In this document: positions 45,915-57,082 of the stretch, piece by piece
How positions within the stretch are numbered: position 1 is the stretch's first letter
Layout of the letters: every line of letters starts with the position of its first letter
DNA from: Chenopodium formosanum
Lineage: Eukaryota > Streptophyta > Magnoliopsida > Caryophyllales > Amaranthaceae
Direction of reading: 5' to 3'
NCBI GenBank assembly: GCA_024500155.1
Contig: CM044858.1
Coordinates: forward strand, 30,398,786-30,462,785
DNA length: 64,000 nt
Position numbers and translations under genes: made by a program
The notes under the pieces: model-generated
What the model was told of the DNA's origin: nothing
Seen by the model: only the letters and a program-made list of their open reading frames with translations
Databases searched by the model: none

Positions 45915-47209
45915 GAAGTGAGTTTGATGGTGGTCGTTCTTCTACTCAGAGTTTTACTGGTGGTGAGGATCGGATACCGAGGAAAGTGTTAGTGTAAGTC
46001 TCCCTTGATTATAGTTCTGTTGGTTGTTTTTTGGGACATATATACAGTATTTTTATCTTTGATTTTCATGATTTGGTGTTCTGATTTTGTGACTTTTATG
46101 ATGTTTGTGTCATATGTTAAATGCTTGATTAAGATATGAGCTATTTTGGGTAGCCTGGTTTTGAGAAATGGGAGCTTTCGAGATGATTATCCACCTTTTG
46201 GGGCAAATTGAAGAGCAACTGAGCGATTTGCTTATCCTGAATTGACTATTAAATTGTTGGGTTGTGGGGTATTTCTGGTGTTGATCACATTGGACAAATG
46301 TTCTCATGCATCCTTTGTCTTCTTCTCGCTCATACTTTGCCAAAGTTGGGGCTTTCTGAATTATTGTATGCTTTTCCTTTCCCCCCCTTTTTTTTGGGTA
46401 GGGTGTTTCTGCTTGGGTACATGTATTAAAGTACTACGTATTTTATTACATCATTTTTATGTTGGTTTGTATGTATTTGGGAGGGATGTCTATGTATGTA
46501 GATTTTTCTATGTCCCAAGTATTAGCTTTTTAACTACGATGCATAATATTATTATGGTCCAAAGCAAGTGTTAATTGTCTACAAGTTTTTGTTATTTTCT
46601 GAATTTTTAGTCATATGCTATTAAGAGTCACAACGTACATTTAGATACTCTTGTACAAGCGACCTTGAGAGGGTAATTGTGCACCTGATGTGGAAAACCA
46701 GTATTAGGCTATCAAATACTGCATAGTTTGTTCACTTGTACTGATTTATTTCATATGATTGATTTGTCTCAGAAAGAACTATGTTTGTACTCAGCAGCTT
46801 CATTAGAATTTTAAATTTCAATCCAGCAATTGTTAGGTATTATATATACTCAAGCTTTGTTATGACATGCATTGCCATTTCTTCTAGAAATTGTCTATTT
46901 GCCAAACCAGTTAGGTAACTAATGAGGATAGAAATAGTTGCCTTAGTGAAAATTATTACAACTTATTCTTTTATTAAATGTCGGGCAGCAGAATATAGAG
47001 GTAATACTAAAATACAACTTATTGGTAGATGGTGCCCTGATTAGCCGATTATTGAGTACTGACTGAAATGTATGGTATGTTTGTTTTATTTTTTTGATTA
47101 CCAAAATGCAATTCTTGGTGAAGTGTATGGTATGCTACATTTTTACAGGTCAAGAAACATTGTTGCAGAGATGTCGAGAGCTGGAAAACATCCAAGATAC
47201 AAGCAATAG
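45915..47209 (+). pseudogene. two unrecognised C-terminal exons in the Helitron
   Basis: An exon at 45915-45993 (GSEFDGGRSSTQSF, GGEDRIPRKVLV) bounded by AG and GTAAGT joins in frame with one at 47149-47209 (SRNIVAEMSRAGKHPRYKQ, stop TAG at 47207). The splice signals and codon flow suggest a real gene end, third in line behind the two captured fragments and in the same orientation. I do not recognise the protein. A stretch before it (45800-45895) repeats 41625-41710, so capture or duplication of a 5' leader is likely. Confidence 0.55.
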
Positions 47210-48185
47210 ATAGTGCTAATCTAGATCAGATTTGTAAGATGTGTTCTATTTAAGCTCCCTTGCCTGATTATCAAGAATATTGAGTCATTAAAGAACTCAT
47301 AATTGTACCTCAAAATTTTAAATTAGTGTCACAGTTTCTAAATTTAAATGTTTTGCTAGCTACTTGAGGGTGTTAAATATTGAGTAACCTAACCATGGAA
47401 TACATCTCTATTTTAAATAAATAATGACCATGAGGGTTTTTTAAATTATTGTTTTTTTCTTTAACAAAAATGGATGAGTTTTTTTAAAACTTATGGGAAA
47501 TAATTAGGGGTTTTTAAAGCTTTGGATGATCTAATGTGATGGCGTGTTCTATGTATTTCTCGATTTTAATTCTCTCTCAATTTATGTGTCCGAAAATCAT
47601 TTTGATTACATGTCGAATAAGTTATTCGATAAAGATTTTGGGAATCATATTTGCCGCCAAGAGTTAACGTTGTAGTCAAAATCGACAAAAAATTAACAAA
47701 AAAAACTTTAATTTGCATGTAAAAGAATTGGCTCATACCATAAATTGTTCTATACATTAAGAGTTAGAGGGAAGGTAAGGATGATAAATTCATAAATATT
47801 AGTTTAAAATTGGCTTTATAAAAGTAGGAAATTTTTCTAAAAATGAGAAAAAAAATATTAATTAGAGAAATCATAAAACTGAATAGAAGTAGGAATCCTA
47901 ATTAGAAAAATCATAAAGCTGAAAGGAAGCAGAAACAAGGTAATCAAGAAGTGGGAAGAAGATTTCAACAATTAGATCTCAACAAACTCCTTTCATCAAA
48001 AAAATGTTGTGATTAATCCTACATGGATTTGTGACAATTATGAGGAATCAACTAATCAAAAACGCCTTTTATAATGAAAATTTCAACGTTATGGTAGAAT
48101 CGTGCTATATTTAAATATAAGTGTTTTAAATTATGTTTATACAACCATAGTACTCCGTAATAGATACCGTTAGAAAAAGATATGG
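47210..48185 (+). other. Helitron interior without genes
   Basis: AT-rich; no coding region, MITE or tandem repeat was recognised. Confidence 0.5.
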
Positions 48186-48194
48186 TGGAATTGA

Positions 48195-48201
48195 AGCATG
48201 G

Positions 48202-48233
<32 letters not shown>

Positions 48234-48388
48234 AGGGGATGAGAATAAGAATGATGCGTTGAGAGAGGAAGGGAGGGAGGGAGAGAGAAGTAGAGAGAGA
48301 AAGAGGGGGAATGTGTGAAAGGAAGATGCTTTGAGAGTTGGAAGGTCAGGAGAGAGGAAAGAGATAGCATGAGAGAAAAAAGGTTAGG

Positions 48389-48459
<71 letters not shown>

Positions 48460-49710
48460 AGCTGGAAAAGAACTTAAGAGATAGAGAAGGAGAGTGAGAG
48501 AAGGAGGTTCAAGAAAGAGAAATAAACGAGGATTAGAAGAGAGACAAATATATCGATAAAAATAGTAAGAGATAATGTGAAACTGATAAAGAGCGAGTGG
48601 GGGAGCTGAAAGAATGAGTGGGATAAAGAGAAGTCGGATGAGATAGAAGGGCCAGGGGGAGAGTAAGGCTAGGGGAGAGGGAGCAAATACAACCTATTAA
48701 TTTTCACAACCTTTTAGAGGATAGAATAAGGACAAGAAAGATTAGGAAACAAGGGTGAGAGAAAGAGTTTAGGTCAATAAAAGAAGGAATGAGTGAGAGA
48801 GGAGCAAGTCGACCAATTACTTTCAAATCCATAGAAAAAGAATAATTAAGACAAGGCAAGGAGAAAAGAAAAGGAAAAAGAGAGAATGACAATATAGGGC
48901 AACAAAGAAATGAAAAGGTTGGACTTGTTCCTCTATTACTTGCTTCTTACCACCCTTTTCAAATTATCCTCTTTTTCCACTCATTTTCAATTTACTCTAC
49001 TATTCGAAACTAATAAGACACTTTGTAGAAAACGAATGAATAGTTATACTCTACTTTATACTTTCGAGATACATATTTAATTAACTACCAAATTCTAGAT
49101 AACTTCACTTATTAAAATTGTTTTTCTATAGATATTTCTCCATAGCAACTTTATCACTACTCCTTGTTACTACTTGTATCCTTTCTATTACAAAACTCGA
49201 ATATAGCCACGAATATCACAAAAACCAAACACAACTTAACCATGGATTTTATTTATCTTGCCGTCGGGGAGGGGGGGCGCAAGAGAGAGAGAGAGAGAGA
49301 GAAGGTCACTCAATAAGGGAAGGCTAAGAGAGAAGAGAGCACGCTAGGAGAGGAAAGAGATATGGAAGAGAGAGATAGAGAGGGAGAGGGAGAGAGAGAG
49401 AGAGGGAGAGAGTCATTCAAAAAGTGCAATTAAGTGCTAAGAGAGGAGAGAGCATCCTAGGAGAGAAGAGACCTTGGTAGGAGTGGAGAGAACGGCTGGA
49501 AAAGAGAGAGAGAGAAAGGGCAGACTAAGAGAGAAGAGCTAGAGCATGGTAGGAGAGGAAAGGTTTCGGGAAAGAGAATAAAAGGAGAGGAAAAAGGGTC
49601 GGGAGAAGTGAGAGAGAACAATGGGTAGGAAGAGAAAGAAAGAGAGAAAGACAAGGCTCGAAAGAGAAACAAGGGTCGGAAGAGAAAGAGAGAGAAATAG
49701 ATTGAGGGAT

Positions 49711-49775
<65 letters not shown>
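48195..49775 (+). repeat. GA-rich purine region with three long (GA)n tracts
   Basis: Nearly pure (GA)n runs lie at about 48201-48226, 48394-48452 and 49713-49774, embedded in purine-rich sequence (agagagaaag, gggagagag). The Arg/Glu and Ser/Leu open frames here are by-products of the repeat. Confidence 0.95.
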
Positions 49776-49777
<2 letters not shown>

Positions 49778-50275
49778 AAGGGTCGAGGGATCGATTATAA
49801 AGTTTAGTACTAGCTACAGTTTTCAATAGAAAAACAACATTATACACATAGTCACTCGAAATTTTTTTTATCTTAAAGAGTCTCACGAACAACAATACAA
49901 TTCTTTCATATCTTTTACGTTTAATCCATTTTACACAACCTTAACCTTTAATATTGCATTTTTTTTTATTACTACTCATTATTATTGCAATCATTTTAAT
50001 ACAAAGCTATTCGAAAATTATCTAAGTAATAAGAAATTGTATTGCGTTTTAAAATATATAATGCCGTTCTAGATTACCTCACTTTTAATAATTGTTTTTT
50101 CATAGATATATGTCCATAGCAACTTTTTCATTACTTATTACTACTTACAAATTCATGTATCCTTGCTATTACAAAACCTGAACAAAACCGCGAATATCAC
50201 AAAAAAAGAACACAACCACGAATTGTACTTATCTTGCCGTCGGGGGGGGCACGCGCAACGCGCGTGCTCCAACGA
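49010..50275 (+). repeat. duplicated Helitron 3' region
   Basis: 49060-49280 and 50060-50250 share, in order, TTCTAGAT(A/T)A, ATAGATAT, TCCATAGCAACTTT, TATCCTT, CTATTACAAAAC, CGAATATCACAAAAA, ACACAAC and ATCTTGCCGTCGGGG. The first copy runs from its G-run straight into (GA)n, where the second has the terminal hairpin. Confidence 0.8.
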
Positions 50276-50279
50276 CTAG
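50249..50279 (+). terminator. Helitron 3' hairpin and CTAG terminus
   Basis: GCACGCG-CAA-CGCGCGTGC-type stem-loop (50249-50267) with CTAG nine bases later: the structure that ends rolling-circle strand transfer in Helitrons. A GTCGGGGGG run precedes the stem. Confidence 0.92.
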
Positions 50280-50508
50280 TTGGATAAAGTAATAAAATAT
50301 GGGAGGTAGTGGGGTAGTTTAGAAAATAAAAAATTGTAAAAAGCAAAAGTAGTGGGAGAATAGAAGGAGAGAGAATATTATGTTTGGTCCACCAAATGTG
50401 AGAAATGAATTAAATATTGTAAAAGTTTTTCAATTTAAGAAATGTAGCAAGTTTTGAAAAACGGCCGAAAAATGAAAGTGGAGCAAGTATTTAAAAACGG
50501 AGGAAGTA

Positions 50509-52140
50509 TTTAGCATGCCAAGCTAATTGTCAAATTTGCTTGCCATAGAGTTGATCTTATAAAAAAAAACTCCAATTTATATTAATACAATTAAGTAGCA
50601 TGGCTAAAACTCGAATTAGATCCAATTCATCCGACCAGACCCAACCCGACTTAAATGAATCAAACTCGGATAATCAAATTGACACCTGTAAGTCTGTAGC
50701 TCCAATCCATATTTGCTGCGTGTGGTGAGCACGTCAAGCACACAAAGCCCAGTGAATCACATGCCCCATTTTTGTATCACAAAGCACACAAAGCCCAAAC
50801 GAGGCACACGCCCTATTTAATTATACAAAACTCTTAAACTTGTAAGTAAAAAGTACTCCATATAATTTAATTTATTAGGAAATATAAGTACACATTTTAC
50901 ATTAAAAAAATGGATAGACAGCAGATTACAGCTATCATCCACTTCTCTCACTTTCAAACAAGTACTCCATTACTACTAACTTTGAAGCTACAAATTCAAC
51001 TCAAGCTTTTCTTTAGACGTGCACGCACCTCCCTTTACCCAATCCCCAACATACGAAACAAAAATATATTTTGGGCCATGAAATTCAATTTTTTAATTCA
51101 ATTCAATTTTTTAATTCAATTTAATTAATTTTAAACGGCTCAAAACAAGAAGAATATAAATAAAAAATAATGAAGGTCCATATTTATCGATCGAATCTAA
51201 GCCTTTTGGACGCACTCCTTTGCTACTCTAGTCGTATGAGTTGTCGACAACAACTCCTATCCTTTTAATTGACCCATCGAGCTAATGTTTCTATTTTTGT
51301 CCTCATTGTATTATAGATGATTTTTTGTTGTTATTACTTTCGCTTCAAAAACCATACGTCTAGTGAGGTGCTCGAGGATATATCTATTGTACATTTGTAC
51401 TCCGTATACAAATAACAAATGTATATTTTTTGTTAATTATTTGACGGAGTTATTAAGGATAAATATTGCATATTTAAACTTCAATGTTATATGATGTAAG
51501 TTGGATGTAAAAATACAATTGTGCTATGTTAAAAAGTTTTTTTTTTTTTAATTTACAAATTTGTTATGATATACACAATTATGCATATGTAAACACATGG
51601 ACATGACCATGGAGTTTGATGATCACTCTAAGGGCATGCCTTGAATGCTAGTAATAGGAGAGAAATAAGTGGAGGGAAAATTCTAATATTTTTTTAAACG
51701 TGAATTGAACATAAAGTTATAAAGTGACTCCTCTCGAAATATGGGTGATACCTTCCTCACGTCATTTCATCTAACTCCTCCTTGCCACCACGACCGCTCC
51801 TTTCCTCAATAATCTTCGTCTTCGTCTACCTCAATCTCTCTCCTTGTTTTCTCAATTTCCAATGAACTTGGCATCAGAATGAATCAAGTAAGTTAAATCT
51901 TACTCTATGGTGATCAAAATTGGCCCAAGATTCCAAATTGAAACATTCAATTGGAGTTGGATTTATCCCATAAAAAACTCTCAATTGCAAATTTGGTATT
52001 TCTCTTTCTCCTCTCTAATTCAAGGAGGTTTTTTTTAGAGTAGTTTGCAAAGTAGTTTATATCGGACTTTGTTGCAGTGGTTTGTGAGGTGGTGATGGTT
52101 GGTGTTGCCAGTAATAATGGTTATGGTTGCATCTGTCATG
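50509..52140. other. intergenic, no gene seen
   Basis: AT-rich with a short direct repeat (aattttttaattcaattc twice at 51085-51125). No protein-like frame or complete element was recognised. Confidence 0.5.
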
Positions 52141-52141
52141 C

Positions 52142-52169
52142 CCTCTCTCTCTCTCTCTCTCTCTCTCTG
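52142..52169 (+). repeat. (CT)n microsatellite
   Basis: About 14 CT units in a row. Confidence 0.95.
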
Positions 52170-52433
52170 TTCAATTCATCAACCCTAAAATAATGTTCAA
52201 CTTGAGCAAATGAAATTACAATCCCATTAATTAATCTTCCTAAGTTTATCATATTAAAATTAAGAAAAAATTCACAATAATAATCTGGGCTTTATATGTC
52301 TTCTCAAAATAATCCAAGCTTTAACAAAGTTTTAACTATGTTACACTACTTGCACATGCACAACAAACACTAGTACAAGTATGAAGTTTAATTAGCTTGT
52401 GAGTTACTCTTATTAGCCTTAAAAATCATACTT

Positions 52434-52580
52434 CTAGCCTATTCTCATTGACTGAAATGAGTTGAGTTGAATTGAACTGAACTTATTAAAGTTAAACTGA
52501 ACTAAAATAAATATTTTATGAGAGAAGGAAATTAGAAGCTGAACTGAACTAAAAATAATCGTATGAGAACAAGCCCCTCG
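52434..52580. mobile_element. MITE of the CTGAACTGAA family
   Basis: TAGCCTATTCTCATTGACTG at the left against CTTGTTCTCATACGATT on the reverse strand at the right; aaatattttatgagagaagg core and CTGAACTGAACT units as in the copy at 40400. Confidence 0.65.
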
Positions 52581-53008
52581 TGCTTAATTTTATTTTTATT
52601 TCTTATGTAGTGCTTAACTTATAGCCCTTGACATGATACTTAAGGAATAGGAGAGAGAGATTGTATATTTGTATTTGTAGCAGACTAACACATGTTAATT
52701 AAGCATTTGAGACACTTAATTAAACCACTTATCCACCACCAATTACAACCAACCACAACTTAGATGATTGACAACCAAAGTCTCTCCATCCTGGACTGAC
52801 CGCGTCCCACCGTTCTTATCTAGCCACCACCACCATCCCCTATCGTCTTCATCTTATGTAGCAACACCAGCATCCCATCCCCACTTAATCACCGTAAAAT
52901 ATAGGCTTAAACAAACAGGCCAGGTGAAGAATGAAGATTGAGAAATCAAACCATCATCAAACTACTTAAAAAAAGAAATTTTCCAAATCTCTATCTTTCT
53001 CTATAATA

Positions 53009-53256
53009 CTTTCTCCGTTTTTTAATACTTGCAACACTTCCCTAAAATGGAAATGTCACAATACTTGCAACACACTATAGACGATAAGATTTTGGGAAAA
53101 AGTTGTATTATTTCTCTTATTTAAAGCACATGGTCCACTAAATTATACTCCAAAAAACCTCTCACCCCATTTTAAAGTATATTACATCATGTGAACCCTA
53201 TTTTACTTAAATAGCGTGAAAAAATGTGTATCGCAACTATTAAAAAACAGAAGAAG
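53009..53256. mobile_element. Stowaway MITE (248 bp)
   Basis: CTTTCTCCGTTTTTTAATAC at the left against the reverse complement of the right end (CTTCTTCTGTTTTTTAATAG), with TA on both sides. Confidence 0.85.
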
Positions 53257-53381
53257 TACAATTTTGCTAATGTGTGGTGCGTGTAGGGGTTAAGAGGATG
53301 GGAATATTGTAGATATTTATGAAAATCAGTAGCTAATAATAGTAAATATCAAGTAATCTAATTATGAACTTTCTAATAATA

Positions 53382-53701
53382 CTCCTTCCATCCCCAAGTG
53401 ATAGTCCCTTATAGGCAAAAATCACGGGAATTAAGAAACTTAAATAAAAGTAGTAAAATCACATTAAAAAGACAAATTTACATTGGGTATGTAAAATAGT
53501 AGAGAGAGAAAATATTTAAAGTACATTGAAAAACAAAATTTACATGGAAAAGTTAAATTTACATAAATATTGTTGTAATTGGAGGAAATTTTGATAAAAA
53601 AAAAAAAATTGATACTAATGATACTTGAAAAAAGCAAATAGGACTATCAATTTAGGACTAAAAATAGGCCATAAGGGACTATCATTTAGGGACGGATGGA
53701 G
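53382..53701. mobile_element. Stowaway MITE (320 bp)
   Basis: CTCCTTCCATCCCCAAGTGA at the left and the complement CTCCATCCGTCCCTAAATGA at the right, extended by ATAGTCC on each side, with flanking TA (53380-53381, 53702-53703). Confidence 0.92.
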
Positions 53702-53883
53702 TAATAAATATCAAGTATCTACACATTTTCATATTAGGAAGTCACAATTTACAATCTTGTGATAAAAGAAATGTTTTAAATTAACATATTAACACGAATA
53801 TAACAAAAGTCATCAAATTTTAATCTAGTTAATGTACAGAGAAAATTAGAGGTCTCTTACAAAGCTTGATAATGAAACTCTTC

Positions 53884-53953
53884 TAAGGGTCTGCTCTCAT
53901 TGACTGAACTCAGCTAAACAAACTGAAATTCAACGTAAGAGAACATACCCTAA
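53884..53953. mobile_element. short MITE of the CTGAACTGAA family
   Basis: TAAGGGTCTGCTCTCATTGA at the left and, reversed, TAGGGTATGTTCTCTTACG at the right; only ~70 bp, internally deleted. Confidence 0.6.
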
Positions 53954-54410
53954 AGTTGGAAAAGGGCCTTCAACAACTAAACCATACTCGATTCTTAACA
54001 AAATCACATATGAATATATGACTATATCATCATATATACATAAGAACATACAAGGCAACATAAGTTCAAACATTGCAATCAAAAGAGAGAAAATACTAAA
54101 GTAATTTAAAATCGATAGTACTTTCCAAAAAAAACATAAAGATCTTAATCAAGCCACACACAAATCAAAGAAGGTAAATATATATTTTTTTTTTTTACCT
54201 TCTTGTTTTATCTCCTAGAATCTACTTCCTACTATACACATTTCTCCCCCCTCCCACAACCAGTCAGTAGTTGCTAATAATAATCAGGCAGTAATTAATT
54301 AAGTACTTAACCATCTAAAAAGTCGATGGAGTACAAATTCCATCACTTAGTAAAAATTACTCAAAACTTTAAAAATAGTAAATTGAAAAACACCCAAGCC
54401 AAGAAGAGTG

Positions 54411-55941
54411 TCAGCTACCCATATCATTAGTGTGGCAAAGCTCCTTCCTAAGCTTTTGGGAGAAAAGCCTACAAGCGTCAATACTAAGATCAACCGCTGC
54501 CGCGAGCGCGACATAGGCAGCGGCATCCTCCGTGCAGGTGACGTGCTGCACGCTCACCTCCACGGTCGGCTTACTACATTTCCCTTCCCCTTCCACCCTC
54601 GCCGCCATCACAAACCCTCTATACGCGCTATACGGCCACAACCCCATTCCAAAATCCCCACTCCCTCTCCTTGGACTACACCCGGGCGAACTCGACCTTT
54701 GATTACCCCGATTCGAACCGTTGCCATTACTACCAGCATTCACCTGACTACACCCACCCAAGTCAATCGTAAACGTCCCGCCTTTCGCCGTATTAAGAGT
54801 TGATTCAGCTAACACCACCCCAGAGTTGGCGCTCATATCAGGAATCAACTCATACCGATACCCAAGCCCATCATGAGCCCCTCGCTCTCTCCACGCCTCG
54901 AGACGTCCCCACGGCTTCCAAGTACCCTCACCCGGCCTAAGAATAAGCCACGAACCCGGGTTCGACCGGCTAACTCGGTCCGAACCAGGGGATGCCACAA
55001 ATGGTGTCACCATTGACGCAGCTGCAACTGGTGAGCCTGATAAATCATGAACCGTAATTGACCACCCTTTTCTCTCTTTCCCCGGTCTTTCTCTTTCACT
55101 TCCAAACGAACTCAACCATCCTCTTCCACTTCCTTGCTCCGATGATCTGATCAACAACACAAATTTAACAAAACCCAATTTAATTATTTCAATTATTATA
55201 ATCCTATAATACAAATTCCAAGAAGTTTACCCGTCAGAATTAATATATAAATATATTTTACTAACTTAAGGAAAAGCGAAAAAATAAAAAAAAAAAAAGT
55301 TACCTGGAACGTTGATGGCGGTCGGAGTTGGTGGAGCGGAAGCTAAAATTGCAAGTAAAAACAGGCTGACGAATATTCCCTTTAACCTGAAAAACCTGAG
55401 GACTACACTCAGGTTCACCATCAAACTGAAAAACGAACCTAGGATCAGGATCAGCTCGAACATTAACATGAAACTGCGAAACACCAGATTCTTTCCCAAC
55501 AGAAGTCCATCCATTATGAAAAACCACAGCCCTTGATTCCGCCCCTTTAAGATCCAACGGTACAGACACTTTCCCCAACAATCTCCCAGAGTTTTTCACC
55601 CCACATGTTGCCCCTGTTCTTCCAGTAAAGATTGAAATCTTCAAAAACAGTTTTCCGACGAAGATCGATTTTCCGGCGAGTTTGTTCAGATCATCCTTGC
55701 TTAAATGGAAAGTTGCGGCGGCGATGAAACCGGTTTGTGGGTGGTGGGTTCCGTCGGAAACCACCGTTTCTGACGGATTGTAGGGGATAACAGCGGTTTG
55801 CACGGGAAAGCCTTTGAGTTTAATTTTACAAAAACAGGGGGATGATGTTGGGTGGATTACAGTGCGCGCTGGTTTCGCTGGTACCGGAACTTTCAACGCG
55901 AGGTTACCGACTGTTAGACGAACAAATGGACAAGGATCCAT
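54411..55941 (-). CDS. DUF1005 family protein
   Basis: Two exons: 55941-55304 and 55146-54411, with a 157 bp GT-AG intron in phase 2. They give 1,374 bases, 457 residues and stop, a normal length for plant DUF1005 proteins. The start was set at MDPCPFVRLTVGNLALKVPV, the conserved N-terminus; an in-frame Met seven codons earlier (55962) is less likely. Other family blocks are SSPCFCKIKLKGFP (FCKIKLK), the C-terminal WSITVHDLSGSPVAAASMVT, GWLILRP-like SWLILRPGEGTWKPWGRLE and FMGLWPY-like GMGLWPYSAYRGFVMAARVEG. The family is plant-specific and of unknown biochemical role. No frame damage is seen; GC content exceeds that of the surroundings, as expected for exons. Confidence 0.93.
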
Positions 55942-56776
55942 CCTCACTTTCTCTCTCCTCAAAACGACCCGTTTTACAGAGCACTAGCAGTATACTTCAC
56001 TAAAACCAGAAAAACAAAGAAGATTAATGGTATAGAATGAGGAAGAAGTTTAAGGGATGCGCATTGCGAAAACTGTTAAGAGAAGAAAGTAAACAACAAT
56101 GCCAGAATTTCTTCATGAATGAATTCTTAAACCCTGAAATATATTTCTAAAAATGAAACATGAAAATCTGTGGGTTAAAGAAGTTTAAAGAGTGGTTTAA
56201 TGTTTTTTTTTTGTGGAAAAAGGGGAAAAGAGAAGAGGAAGAAGAAAGGGGGCGCATTTAGTTGCAGAGGGAAGGGAGTGGGGTTAGATGGAGTACAGCT
56301 GTATACAGGTTGTCACTAAAACCCAACCTCAACCCCCGTCAAGGGTATCTGAAGAAAAATCCTTCTTTAGTGGGGTCCACTGCTTTTTTTTTTTAAAAAA
56401 AAATACGGAATAGTTTGTAAGTACAATTTTCTGGGTTGTGAAATGGCCAATGAGGGTGTGGCACGTGGAATAATAGGGAATTCGGAAAAGAGAAGAAGGG
56501 TTTGAATGAATGAACAGAAGAGAGAAGGAGGACGGGGACCCCACTATAATGAGCTGTTGCGTTAAACTAACTCTTGTGTTTGTATGGGTGGGATTTGGGA
56601 TTCATTGTCAGCCGTTTATTGAACCAGAGAGTGTGCATAATCATACGGCTGTTAATTTGTTAAATATTGGGGGTTTTTACTTGTTTTTTTTTTTTTTTTG
56701 ATCAATTTTCTTTTTTGGTTTTTTATTTACAGCTTAACATACACAAAGGCCTGTTTTGCTTTACTGAAAACAACTA
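55942..56776 (-). promoter_or_regulatory. DUF1005 upstream region
   Basis: Probable 5' UTR and promoter. It is rich in GA/CT (56215-56280, 56490-56530), often seen in plant core promoters. A single TATA box or start site cannot be chosen with confidence. No other gene. Confidence 0.4.
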
Positions 56777-57078
56777 CTCTCTCCGTGTTTTTTTAAGTGT
56801 TACAGTCTGACCGACACATAGTTTTAGGTAATTTAATTAATTTAAATAAAATAAGAAGTAAGGGGGGTAGTTTGAGTATTAAAAAATTGTAAAAGAAAGA
56901 TAGTGAGGTTAATAGTTTATTGGAAAATAATGAATGTGAGAGGAAAGATATAATAAGGACCATGAGAGGAGAGAGATATAATATTTTAATGTAGTTTTTT
57001 GCCAAAAAAGAAGTGTAATACTAAAAAAAACACGACCGAAAATGGGAAGTATAACACTTAAAAATAACACGGAGGGAG
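56777..57078. mobile_element. Stowaway MITE (302 bp)
   Basis: CTCTCTCCGTGTTTTTTTAAG at the left pairs with CTTAAAAATAACACGGAGGGAG at the right, and TA flanks both ends (56775-56776, 57079-57080). Confidence 0.92.
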
Positions 57079-57082
57079 TAAA

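Larger units (their letters stand above)
41226..50279 (+). mobile_element. non-autonomous, gene-carrying Helitron (9,054 bp)
   Basis: It begins TCTATAACCCTTATAAAC after an A (41225) and ends in a GC hairpin (gcacgcgcaacgcgcgtgc, 50249-50267) followed nine bases later by CTAG (50276-50279) and a T: the 5' TC, 3' hairpin plus CTRR and A|T insertion of Helitrons. The boundaries are independently fixed by the split Stowaway. No Rep/helicase ORF is present. The inside holds exon fragments of at least three host genes in one orientation, a small MITE and GA microsatellites. Confidence 0.93.
41169..50506. mobile_element. Stowaway MITE split by a Helitron
   Basis: The left 57 bases (41169-41225, CTCCCTCCGTTTTTAAATAC...) and the right 227 bases (50280-50506, ...TATTTAAAAACGGAGGAAG) together make 284 bp, the length of the intact relative at 39748-40031, with TA on both outer sides (41167-41168, 50507-50508). 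The two parts join between an A and a T, the Helitron target. Confidence 0.92.

Noticed and set aside
48315..48497. Open frames of Arg/Glu repeats (and Ser/Leu on the opposite strand at 48170-48370 and 49457-49895)
   Set aside because: Direct translation of (GA)n/(CT)n microsatellites; no start context, domain or non-repetitive part.
54408..54803. 131-codon plus-strand open frame
   Set aside because: Exactly antisense to DUF1005 exon 2; the minus-strand frame matches a known family and has splice sites.
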